DNA of 64,000 bases from Azoarcus sp. KH32C (GTDB lineage Bacteria; Pseudomonadota; Gammaproteobacteria; Burkholderiales; Rhodocyclaceae): assembly GCF_000349945.1 (NCBI RefSeq), contig NC_020516.1:4278001-4342000 (forward strand). Direction: 5' to 3'. Below, piece after piece: positions 32,707-39,997 of this stretch; within the stretch, counting starts at the first letter, position 1; every line of letters begins with the position of its first letter. The notes below the pieces were generated by a model, which was not told where the DNA came from, did no database searches, and worked only from the letters and a program-made list of their open reading frames with translations. The position numbers and the translations under genes are program-made.

Positions 32707-33921
32707 ATGAAGCGGATTTTGCAGATTGCAGTACTGATTGCGGCAACGAATCCCGGAGCGAGCACCGCATACGCGGAGGACTCCCCCACCCCGCCCCGGC
32801 TTGAGCTGTCGGGATTTGGCACGCTGGGTGCCGTGACGACAGACAACAAGGACGTCTGGTTCACGCGCAACGGCGTCAATTTCCCCGGCAACAAGGACCC
32901 CGATTTCAGCCCCGACACCCTGCTCGGACTTCAGGGGAGCTTGCGCCTGACGGAATACAACGACGTCACCGTGCAGGTCGTGGCGCGGGAGGATGGCGCC
33001 GAGAAGCAGGATCCGCGCATCACGTTGGCCTTCCTGCGCCAGACGCTGGCCCCCGGACTGTCGATGCGCATCGGGCGGCTGCGGGTGCCGTTCTTCATGC
33101 TGTCCGATTCGCTGTACGTCAATTACGCGAACATGTGGGTCCGACCACCGGTCGAGGTATACGGCCTCAATCCGTTCAACGATCTGGACGGCGTCGACCT
33201 GATTTATCACACCCGCATCGGCGAACTCGATGCCGAGATTCATCCCTACATCGGCGGCGGCGAGATCCGGTTCCCTCAGGGCAAAGCGCGCCTGAAGGAG
33301 ACCGCGGGCGTCAACGTGGTGCTGACGCAGGGCGACTATTCGCTGCACCTCGGCCACGGCGATGCGCGCTTCACGCTGGAGCGAGGCGACACCAATTTCC
33401 ACGCCATCTCCGCAGCCCTGCGAGCCATCGGCCAACAGGACGTGATCGACGACCTCGCCGGCACCGACGGTCGAACGAGTTTCAATTCGATCGGCGCGCA
33501 GTGGGACGACGGGACCTGGCAGTTCGTCGGTGAATATGCGCACCGCCACGCGGACCGTTACGTGGTCAGCGCTCACGGATGGTATCTCAGCCTCGGGCGA
33601 CGCTTCGGCAACGTGATGCCCTACGTCACGTGGGCCCGGCAGTCGCTCGACCGTCAGTTTGCCGAGGCGAATATCCCGCCCGGCCGTTTCGCACGCGCGT
33701 GGGAGCGCTTCCTGACTTCCCGCAACAATGCCCAACACAGCCTGACGATCGGCACGCGCTGGGACCTCGCATCTCACGCGGCACTAAAAGCCGAGATATC
33801 GCATGTACGGCCCGATCGGGATTCGTGGGGATCCTATTTCCCCCGACCGGTCGACACGCCGCGTGTGATCGGCGGCGAATCGCTGACGACGTTCAGCCTG
33901 TCGCTGGACCTGAGTTTCTGA
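32707..33921 (+). CDS. Predicted outer membrane beta-barrel protein
   Basis: A 404-residue exported protein. ATG 32707 follows GAGAGAGGG and gives the signal peptide MKRILQIAVLIAATNPGAS (cleavage near AYA). The rest alternates short amphipathic strands with turns (LELSGFGTLGAV, RIGRLRVPFFML, TFSLSLDLSF) and ends in Phe, as porins do. No specific transporter family is certain; it looks like the porin-like partners that accompany GGDEF-EAL and PstS-like genes in other proteobacteria. It lies 16 bases behind the GGDEF-EAL gene and 9 bases before the small periplasmic gene, i.e. one transcription unit. Confidence 0.8.
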   Translation: MKRILQIAVLIAATNPGASTAYAEDSPTPPRLELSGFGTLGAVTTDNKDVWFTRNGVNFPGNKDPDFSPDTLLGLQGSLRLTEYNDVTVQVVAREDGAEKQDPRITLAFLRQTLAPGLSMRIGRLRVPFFMLSDSLYVNYANMWVRPPVEVYGLNPFNDLDGVDLIYHTRIGELDAEIHPYIGGGEIRFPQGKARLKETAGVNVVLTQGDYSLHLGHGDARFTLERGDTNFHAISAALRAIGQQDVIDDLAGTDGRTSFNSIGAQWDDGTWQFVGEYAHRHADRYVVSAHGWYLSLGRRFGNVMPYVTWARQSLDRQFAEANIPPGRFARAWERFLTSRNNAQHSLTIGTRWDLASHAALKAEISHVRPDRDSWGSYFPRPVDTPRVIGGESLTTFSLSLDLSF

Positions 33922-33930
33922 GGCCCGGCG

Positions 33931-34365
33931 ATGCTGAGAAGATGCAACGCTCTCCTGGCGCTCGGATGCTTGTGCTACCTGCTCCTGTCAGCAGCGCCCG
34001 CGCTTGCGCAGGTCGTGGTCGTCGCCGGCGTGCAAAGCAATGTGCCTGAGCTCACGCGCGAACAGGTCGAACAGTTCTACCTGGGCCGCGCCCACAGCCT
34101 TCCGGACGGCCTCGCGCTGGCGATCGCGGACCTGCCGGCTGGCCCTGTTCGTGACGAGTTCTACCTGAAGCTCACCGGCAAGAACCCGATCCAGATCCGC
34201 GCCCACTGGTCACGGATGGTCTTCACCGGACGTGCGCTGCCGCCAGTAGAGGCCGCCGACGTGGCCCAACTGCGCCAGTGGCTGGCCGTACGGCCGAACC
34301 TGATCGGCTATCTGCCGGCCTCCGAGGCTGATTCGCGGGTCAGAGTCCTGTTGCGCTTACCCTGA
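33931..34365 (+). CDS. Small PstS-like periplasmic protein
   Basis: A 144-residue exported protein with a signal peptide (residues 1-26, ending SAAPALAQ). The mature part, VVVVAGVQSNVPELTREQVE, then FYLGRAHSLPDG and FYLKLTGKNPIQIRAHWSRM, matches the short proteins annotated as phosphate ABC transporter substrate-binding proteins. It is only half the length of a true PstS and has no transporter genes nearby. As last gene of the unit with a membrane GGDEF-EAL protein, it may be a periplasmic ligand sensor for that protein. The ligand is unknown. Confidence 0.75.
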   Translation: MLRRCNALLALGCLCYLLLSAAPALAQVVVVAGVQSNVPELTREQVEQFYLGRAHSLPDGLALAIADLPAGPVRDEFYLKLTGKNPIQIRAHWSRMVFTGRALPPVEAADVAQLRQWLAVRPNLIGYLPASEADSRVRVLLRLP

Positions 34366-34384
34366 AAGGCAGGTCGCTGAGCGA

Positions 34385-35101
34385 TCAGCGCGACACAACG
34401 GTCAGGTCGAACGCTCCTACCCCGGCGACGGCGCCGTGCAGGCGGTCGCCGACCGCGACAGGGCCGACGCCTTCCGGCGTACCGGTGAAGATCAGGTCGC
34501 CCGCCTGCAGGCGGTAGTAGCGCGAGAAGAAGGCGATGATCTCGGGAATGGACCAGATCATGTCGGCCAGGTCTCCGCGCTGACGAAGCACGCCGTTCAC
34601 GTCGAGCCGGATTTCGCCGGACCGCAGCACCTCCCCGGCGGCCGGCAGGATCGGGGAAATCGGCGCCGAGGCGTCGAAGGCCTTGGCGATGTCCCACGGC
34701 CGCCCCTTCGCCTTGGCTTCCGCCTGCAGGTCGCGACGCGTCATGTCGAGGCCCACGGCGTATCCCCAGATGCACTTGGCGGCCTCTTCGGCCGACAGGT
34801 CGACACCCCCCGAACCGAGCGCCACGACGAGTTCGAGTTCGTGATGCACGTCCTCGCTCGCTTGCGGGTAGGGAAACTCGCCGATCTGTCCCGTATTGAT
34901 CGGCAGTACGGCGTCGGCCGGCTTGGTGAAGAAGAACGGCGCTTCGCGGCTCGGGTCGCTCCCCATTTCCCGTGCATGGGCGGCGTAATTGCGCGCGACG
35001 CAGAAGATGCGGCGCACGGGAAACAGCCCGCCGCCGACGACCGGCACGACTGCGCGCGGCGCCGGTTCGAATACGAAGGAATCCTTGGAATCGAGAGTCA
35101 T
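34385..35101 (-). CDS. Fumarylacetoacetate hydrolase-family protein
   Basis: A 238-residue FAH-fold hydrolase or isomerase, possibly a fumarylpyruvate hydrolase acting in aromatic ring degradation. ATG 35101 follows a GGAG site (TGGAGCTTCATCG). Core signatures are FCVARNYAAHAREMG, FFFTKPADAVLP, HHELELVVALG (metal-binding Glu residues) and GDLIFTGTPEGVGPV. The frame is open to 35182, but the extension overlaps the hemP promoter region and is not family-like. No other aromatic catabolic genes are adjacent, so the substrate is open. Confidence 0.88.
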   Translation of the reverse strand: MTLDSKDSFVFEPAPRAVVPVVGGGLFPVRRIFCVARNYAAHAREMGSDPSREAPFFFTKPADAVLPINTGQIGEFPYPQASEDVHHELELVVALGSGGVDLSAEEAAKCIWGYAVGLDMTRRDLQAEAKAKGRPWDIAKAFDASAPISPILPAAGEVLRSGEIRLDVNGVLRQRGDLADMIWSIPEIIAFFSRYYRLQAGDLIFTGTPEGVGPVAVGDRLHGAVAGVGAFDLTVVSR

Positions 35102-35202
35102 CGATGAAGCTCCAGCCTGAGTTCGCAGGCTCACGTTTAAGGGGGACCGCCGGACGTGACGATCTTTGACCAATGCTGGCACGAGATCACATCACAGGAG
35201 GG

Positions 35203-35250
35203 TTGACCGTTCAAGCAGTCGATGTTGTAATGCGAATCATTCCTATTCGC
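35203..35250 (+). promoter_or_regulatory. hemP promoter with overlapping Fur box
   Basis: TTGACC (35203-35208), a 17-bp spacer and TGTAAT (35226-35231) form a good sigma70 promoter. A Fur-like inverted repeat, GCGAAT-N7-ATTCGC (35232-35250), covers the expected transcription start. Iron repression of hemP and possibly of bfd-bfr downstream is inferred. Confidence 0.7.
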
Positions 35251-35251
35251 T

Positions 35252-35467
35252 ATGTCGACTGCAATGAAGCTCGCAACCTTTCAGCTGGGAGCCAAGCTCG
35301 ACGAAAGCCGGGATTCGACCGAGGGAGCCTCGCGCTCCGGGACGGAAGAATCGGCGATCCCGAGCATGCGCCTGCTGCAGGGGCGCAGCAGCGTTGCGAT
35401 CGAGCATCACGGTACGCAGTACTTCCTGCGCGCGACGCGAGCGGGAAAACTGATCCTGACGAAGTGA
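35252..35467 (+). CDS. hemP: Hemin uptake protein HemP
   Basis: A small protein of 71 residues. The C-terminal half, MRLLQGRSSVAIEHHGTQYF and then GKLILTK, is the HemP family core; the N-terminal 35 residues look disordered. HemP is required for haem uptake in several proteobacteria, where it activates the haem receptor gene. The start is uncertain: ATG 35252 lies just behind the Fur box with almost no leader, and ATG 35264 or 35366 are alternatives; none has a clear ribosome site. bfd follows after 57 bp. Confidence 0.82.
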   Translation: MSTAMKLATFQLGAKLDESRDSTEGASRSGTEESAIPSMRLLQGRSSVAIEHHGTQYFLRATRAGKLILTK

Positions 35468-35524
35468 AGAAGCCCGAAGTAAGCAAGTCATTCCCACGGT
35501 AAATCGAGAGATCGAGGCTAGACT

Positions 35525-35761
35525 ATGTATGTCTGCGTTTGTAACGCGGTAACCGAGCGCCATATTGGACAGGCTGTTCGCGAAGGGGCATCTACCCTGC
35601 GTCAGTTGCGCGAGCGCCTGGGCGTGGCCGGTGAATGCGGTCGGTGCGCAAGCTGCGCCCGCGACTGCATGCGCTCGGCTATCGAAGAGCAGACATCGAA
35701 CGCGACGCCGGCAGTAGCCGCGTTCGCGCCCTCGTTCTCGTTTGCCGCGGAGGCCGTATGA
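35525..35761 (+). CDS. bfd: Bacterioferritin-associated ferredoxin
   Basis: Bfd delivers electrons to bacterioferritin to release stored iron. The 78-residue product has the four cluster ligands of the BFD-type 2Fe-2S domain: CVCNAVTE at 4-11 and CGRCASCA at about 38-45. The last 25 residues are an unrelated Ala-rich tail. Its stop overlaps the bfr start as ATGA, a direct coupling of reductant and storage protein. Expression under iron limitation is suggested by the Fur box before hemP. Confidence 0.93.
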   Translation: MYVCVCNAVTERHIGQAVREGASTLRQLRERLGVAGECGRCASCARDCMRSAIEEQTSNATPAVAAFAPSFSFAAEAV

Positions 35762-36234
35762 AAGGCGATAAGAAAGTCCTTCAATACCTCAACAAGCAGC
35801 TCACCAACGAACTCACCGCGATCAACCAGTATTTCCTGCATGCCCGCATGTACAAGAATTGGGGGCTGGGTCGGCTCGGGCATCACGAATACGAGGAGTC
35901 GATCGAGGAAATGAAGCATGCCGACAAGCTGATCGAGCGCGTGCTGTTCCTCGAAGGACTCCCGAACCTCCAGAACCTGAACAAACTGCTGATCGGCGAA
36001 AACGTGCCGGAATGCCTGCAGGGAGACCTGAAGCTCGAGTTGGGCGCGCGAGCCGATCTGATCGAGGCGATCGCGTACTGCGAGTCCTGTAAGGACTATG
36101 TCTCGCGGGAGCTCTTCGAAGAACTGCTCGAGGATACCGAAGAGCATATCGATTACCTCGAAACCCAGCTCGAACTGGTCGACAAGGTCGGCCTGCAAAA
36201 CTACCTGCAGTCGCAGATGGGCGAGTCGAGCTGA
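35758..36234 (+). CDS. bfr: Bacterioferritin
   Basis: A haem-containing iron storage protein, 158 residues, forming 24-mers in the cytoplasm. The start MKGDKKVLQYLNKQLTNELT is canonical. Ferroxidase ligands Glu18, Glu51 and His54 and the haem ligand Met52 are all seen in EEMKHAD; the second-half ligands lie in ARADLIEAIAYCE and EEHIDYLE. The frame is open from 35635, but that part reads through bfd. The overlap with bfd shows they are one unit. Confidence 0.95.
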   Translation: MKGDKKVLQYLNKQLTNELTAINQYFLHARMYKNWGLGRLGHHEYEESIEEMKHADKLIERVLFLEGLPNLQNLNKLLIGENVPECLQGDLKLELGARADLIEAIAYCESCKDYVSRELFEELLEDTEEHIDYLETQLELVDKVGLQNYLQSQMGESS

Positions 36235-36488
36235 CGCAACCGGAAGACGACGTCCGGTGCGAGCACCGGCCGTCCCCTATGACCACCCAGCCAGCCCGTT
36301 CTCCCGCAGAACCAGCCAGCCCATAGCCCGAGAGAACTGGCTAGAATGCAACTTTCCCCCTCACCCCGCCTCCATGACCGTACGCCGCCCCACGGTGTGG
36401 CTTTCGCAGTCGGTCGCGTAGCGACCTATCTGATGATTGCCGCACTCCTGCTCGACCAATTGCTGCGCTGAAACGCCAGATCGTGTCC

Positions 36489-37310
36489 ATGGCATCGACG
36501 CCAGCCTTGGAGGCCCTTCCATCCGACGCTGTGGCCGTGACGCATATGGCACACTCCCCGCGCCTCAATGCGATGGTACCGGCCGCCCCCCTTGTACAGC
36601 CGCCACCGACACCGCGGCAGGTCGTGTCGCGGCGGGAACGAAGGCTCGTGTTGCTGGGGGTTGGTCTCGCTCACATTGCGGGACTTCTCCTCCTTTCGCA
36701 GGTCGTCACCACACCCCCGCCACCGCCACCGCCGACGATCATCGCGACGCTGATCGAACTGCCGAAACCGATGCCGGTCGAGGCGCCGCCTCCGACGCCC
36801 CATCGCGCACCTGAAAAGCCGGCGCCACGCGAAAAAGTTGCGCCGCCGCGCCCGACCGCTCCGCTCCCGACGCCGCGCGTTGAATCGCCGACCGCAGTCG
36901 CCGCACCGCCCCCCGTGCAAGCCCCCGCTCCGGCAGAAGTCCGGCCGGCACCGGCGCCCGTGGCAGCGGAACCGGCGCCACCGGTGAAACCCGCAGTTGC
37001 GGCGGCTTCTGCGCCCGCTCCGACGACGCCGGTACGCTTCGACGCGGCCTATCTGAACAACCCGGCCCCCGCGTACCCGCCCCTGTCACGGCGCATGCGC
37101 GAGGAAGGCAAGGTGATGCTTCGTGTGCAGGTCACGGCCGAGGGCTTGCCTGCCAGGGTCGAGGTGGCGGAAAGTTCAGGTTCCGGACGGCTCGATCAGG
37201 CGGCGCGCGAGGCGGTGCAGCGCTGGCGCTTCGTGCCCGCGAAACAGGACGGCCATGCTGTGGAGGCCGGGGTCATCGTACCGATCATCTTCAAACTCGA
37301 AGGAAACTGA
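36489..37310 (+). CDS. tonB: Energy transducer TonB
   Basis: TonB carries proton-motive energy from ExbBD to outer membrane receptors. About 273 residues: a cytoplasmic N-terminus, one TM (RRLVLLGVGLAHIAGLLLLS, about residues 49-68), a long Pro/Ala-rich periplasmic spacer, and a C-terminal TonB domain (AYPPLSRRMREEGKVMLRVQ ... GSGRLDQAAREAVQRWRF). The start is uncertain: GTG 36483, ATG 36489 and ATG 36546 are all in frame without a good ribosome site. exbB begins 3 bases after its stop. The 254 bp before it show no clear Fur box. Confidence 0.9.
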   Translation: MASTPALEALPSDAVAVTHMAHSPRLNAMVPAAPLVQPPPTPRQVVSRRERRLVLLGVGLAHIAGLLLLSQVVTTPPPPPPPTIIATLIELPKPMPVEAPPPTPHRAPEKPAPREKVAPPRPTAPLPTPRVESPTAVAAPPPVQAPAPAEVRPAPAPVAAEPAPPVKPAVAAASAPAPTTPVRFDAAYLNNPAPAYPPLSRRMREEGKVMLRVQVTAEGLPARVEVAESSGSGRLDQAAREAVQRWRFVPAKQDGHAVEAGVIVPIIFKLEGN

Positions 37311-37313
37311 ACA

Positions 37314-38075
37314 ATGCTCACCGACAACTTCGGCCTTTCCCATCTGTGGGGCCAGTCGGACCTGGTCATCAAACTCGTCGCGTTGCTGCTCGTGACCATG
37401 TCCGTGGCGAGCTGGTACCTGATCGCCATTCGGGCCGCGCGGCAGCTGCGCGCCCGCCGCTTCGACAATGCGGTCGAAGGGTTCTGGAATGCCGCAAACC
37501 TCGACGACGGGCTCTCGCAGCTGTCGCGCACGGCCGCCGGTTCGCCTTTCGAGGCCCTCGCCCGCCAGGGGGCCGCCGCGGCGGAACATCTGCGTCGCCA
37601 CACGCACGTCGAAACCCTGGGCGGCAAGCTGGATGCGGACGAGTTCGTGACGCGCGCCTTGCGCAAGTCGATCGCGCTGTCGACCGCACAGCTCGAATCG
37701 GGCCTGACGGTGCTCGCGTCGATCGGCTCGACGGCGCCCTTCGTCGGCCTCTTCGGCACGGTGTGGGGCATTTACCACGCACTGATCGGGATCAGCACCT
37801 CCGGTGCCGCAACCCTCGACAAGGTCGCGGGCCCGGTGGGCGAAGCGCTGATCATGACCGCGTTCGGTCTCTTCGTGGCGATTCCGGCGGTGCTCGCCTA
37901 CAACGCCTTCACGCGCGCCAACCGGCTGGAGTTGTCGGAACTCGACGCCTTCGCGCACGACCTGCACGCGTGGTTCACGACTGGCACCCGTCTCGCCAGC
38001 GCACCGGCCGGAGACGCGCCGCGCGGCACGACGGCTTCGGCGCCTCTGAATCTGCGCAGCGCGGGAGCGGCGTAA
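37314..38075 (+). CDS. exbB: Biopolymer transport protein ExbB
   Basis: The MotA/TolQ/ExbB-type proton channel subunit, 253 residues. There are three hydrophobic segments: LVIKLVALLLVTMSVASWYL near 18-37, GLTVLASIGSTAPFVGLFGT near 130-149, and GEALIMTAFGLFVAIPAVLA near 176-195. The second holds the family-specific TAPFVGLFGTVWGI. It lies between tonB and exbD and energises the TonB-dependent receptor at 53813. Confidence 0.93.
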   Translation: MLTDNFGLSHLWGQSDLVIKLVALLLVTMSVASWYLIAIRAARQLRARRFDNAVEGFWNAANLDDGLSQLSRTAAGSPFEALARQGAAAAEHLRRHTHVETLGGKLDADEFVTRALRKSIALSTAQLESGLTVLASIGSTAPFVGLFGTVWGIYHALIGISTSGAATLDKVAGPVGEALIMTAFGLFVAIPAVLAYNAFTRANRLELSELDAFAHDLHAWFTTGTRLASAPAGDAPRGTTASAPLNLRSAGAA

Positions 38076-38491
38076 TGGCCTTCGGCGGATTCAGTTCGGA
38101 GGGGCGCTCGGCGCCCATCGCCGAGATCAACATGGTCCCGCTGATCGACGTGATGTTGGTGCTGCTGATCGTGTTCATGATCACTGCCCCCTTGCTGACG
38201 CACTCGGTCAAGATCGACCTGCCGGCGGCGGCGAGCCAGGCCAGCAACGAGAAGCCGGAAACGGTCACGCTCGCGATCGACGGCGCGGGGAAGATGTTCT
38301 GGAACGACCAGCCGATCGCCGACGGTGAACTCGCCAACCGGCTGGCAACGGCGGCCGCCGCGACCGTGCAGCCGGAACTGCACCTGCGTGCGGACCGCGA
38401 AACGCGCTACCAGAAGCTCGCCGAGGTGATGTCGGCCGCGAAGACGGCCGGCATCCAGAAGATCGGCTTCGTCACCGTCCCCGAGCGCTGA
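38075..38491 (+). CDS. exbD: Biopolymer transport protein ExbD
   Basis: 138 residues, starting at an ATG that overlaps the exbB stop (TAATG). It has a short cytoplasmic N-terminus, one TM with the essential Asp (INMVPLIDVMLVLLIVFMI, about residues 18-36) and a periplasmic domain ending KIGFVTVPER. A longer frame from 37346 is a shadow of exbB. A GC-rich hairpin follows. Confidence 0.93.
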   Translation: MAFGGFSSEGRSAPIAEINMVPLIDVMLVLLIVFMITAPLLTHSVKIDLPAAASQASNEKPETVTLAIDGAGKMFWNDQPIADGELANRLATAAAATVQPELHLRADRETRYQKLAEVMSAAKTAGIQKIGFVTVPER

Positions 38492-38498
38492 CGCCCAC

Positions 38499-38519
38499 GG
38501 CCGGGCGCTGCGCCCGGCC
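38499..38519 (+). terminator. Hairpin after exbD
   Basis: GGCCGGGCG, loop CTG, CGCCCGGCC: a perfect 9-bp stem 8 bases behind the exbD stop. No T-run follows, so termination is likely weak or Rho-assisted. Confidence 0.5.
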
Positions 38520-38716
38520 GCCCCCTCCCGCCCGGGAACCCGCGGCTGCATTACGATACAAAGCAGCTGTGAGGCATCGCTTATTCTTCGCCCGGTAACA
38601 ATCGGCCGAGCTTAGCCCTGCACACGTCGAGGCGGCCCCCGGAATACCCAATTGCCAAGTTCGGCGTCGCGGGCGACACTGCCGTTCAAGACCCTACTTT
38701 CATCCCGCTTTTTGAC

Positions 38717-39997
38717 ATGACCCGTCCCCTCGCGCCCCGACCGCGCCGCCGCTGGCGCGGCGCCCTGCTTGCCCTCACCACCGTCGCGGTGCTGGGCGGT
38801 GCCGGCTACTTCGTGTGGTCCAAGTACTTCGCGGCACCGGACGAGTCGACGCGCTACCAGTTCACGAACGTGACACGGGGCGACCTCGAGGATGTGGTCA
38901 CCGCGACCGGCACGCTGCAGCCGCGCGATTACGTCGATGTGGGCGCGCAGGTGTCGGGGCAGCTCAAGAAGATCCACGTCGATGTCGGCTCCGAGGTGAA
39001 GTCCGGCGAGTTGTTGGCTGAGATCGATCCGATCGTGCTGCAGAGCAAGGTGGATGCGACGCACGCACAGTTGCGCAATCTCCGCGCACAGCTGCTCGAC
39101 CGCGAGGCGAGCCGCACGCTGACGACGGCCCAGCTGACCCGCCAGCGCAACCTGATGGCCGAGGATGCGACCAGCACCGATGCCCTGCAAAACGCCGAAG
39201 CGGCGCTGCAGTCGGCCGAAGCACAGGTCGCGGCGCTGAAGGCGCAGATCGACCAGACTGAATCGAACCTGCGCGCCGACGAGGCGAACCTCAATTACGC
39301 GCGCATCTACGCGCCGATGGGCGGAACCGTGGTATCGGTGACCGCGCGCCAGGGCCAGACGCTGATCGCGAGCCAGCAGGCGCCGGTGATCCTGCGCGTC
39401 GCGGACCTTTCGACGATGACCGTGCAGACGCAGGTGTCGGAAGCGGATGTATCGCGGCTGCGCCTCGGGATGGAGGCCTACTTCACGACGCTCGGCAGCA
39501 ACAACAAGCGCTGGTCGGGCAAGCTGCGCAAGATCGAACCCACGCCGGTCGTGCAGAACAACGTGGTGCTCTACAACGCGCTGTTCGATGTGGACAACCC
39601 GGACCATGCGCTGATGACGCAGATGACGGCTCAGGTCTTCTTCGTCGTCGCATCGGTCAAGGACACGCTGCAGATCCCGATGTCGGCGATCGCGACGGCG
39701 CGGGCCGAACGCACGAAGGCGCGCGCCGCCGGCGAAGGCGGCAGTGCAGGCGGCGCGCCTCCGCATCCGAAGAAACCCGCAGCGGACGGGGCGGCGGCCG
39801 GCGGCCCCCGCAAGGTGATGGTCAAGGTCGCACGCGAGGACGGCACCCTGGAAGAGCGCCAGATCGAAATCGGCGTAACCAGCCGCATCAGTGCGCAGGT
39901 CATGTCCGGCCTGGAAGAAGGCGAACGCGTGCTGTCGGGCATCGCCCTCCCTGACAAGGGGGCTCCCCAGGCGCCGCGGCGCCAGCCACGCATATGA
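38717..39997 (+). CDS. macA: MacA-like periplasmic adaptor
   Basis: The membrane-fusion protein of a tripartite ABC exporter, 426 residues. One N-terminal TM (ALLALTTVAVLGGAGYFVWS, about 17-36), then a lipoyl-like strand (VDVGAQVSGQLKKIHVDVGS), a coiled coil, a second lipoyl half (ARIYAPMGGTVVSVTARQGQ) and beta-barrel and membrane-proximal domains. A low-complexity Ala/Gly insert (about 335-360) interrupts the last domain. MacA/PvdR-type proteins work with MacB/PvdT and a TolC protein; all three are present here in order. Cargo could be a siderophore, macrolide or peptide. Confidence 0.9.
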   Translation: MTRPLAPRPRRRWRGALLALTTVAVLGGAGYFVWSKYFAAPDESTRYQFTNVTRGDLEDVVTATGTLQPRDYVDVGAQVSGQLKKIHVDVGSEVKSGELLAEIDPIVLQSKVDATHAQLRNLRAQLLDREASRTLTTAQLTRQRNLMAEDATSTDALQNAEAALQSAEAQVAALKAQIDQTESNLRADEANLNYARIYAPMGGTVVSVTARQGQTLIASQQAPVILRVADLSTMTVQTQVSEADVSRLRLGMEAYFTTLGSNNKRWSGKLRKIEPTPVVQNNVVLYNALFDVDNPDHALMTQMTAQVFFVVASVKDTLQIPMSAIATARAERTKARAAGEGGSAGGAPPHPKKPAADGAAAGGPRKVMVKVAREDGTLEERQIEIGVTSRISAQVMSGLEEGERVLSGIALPDKGAPQAPRRQPRI

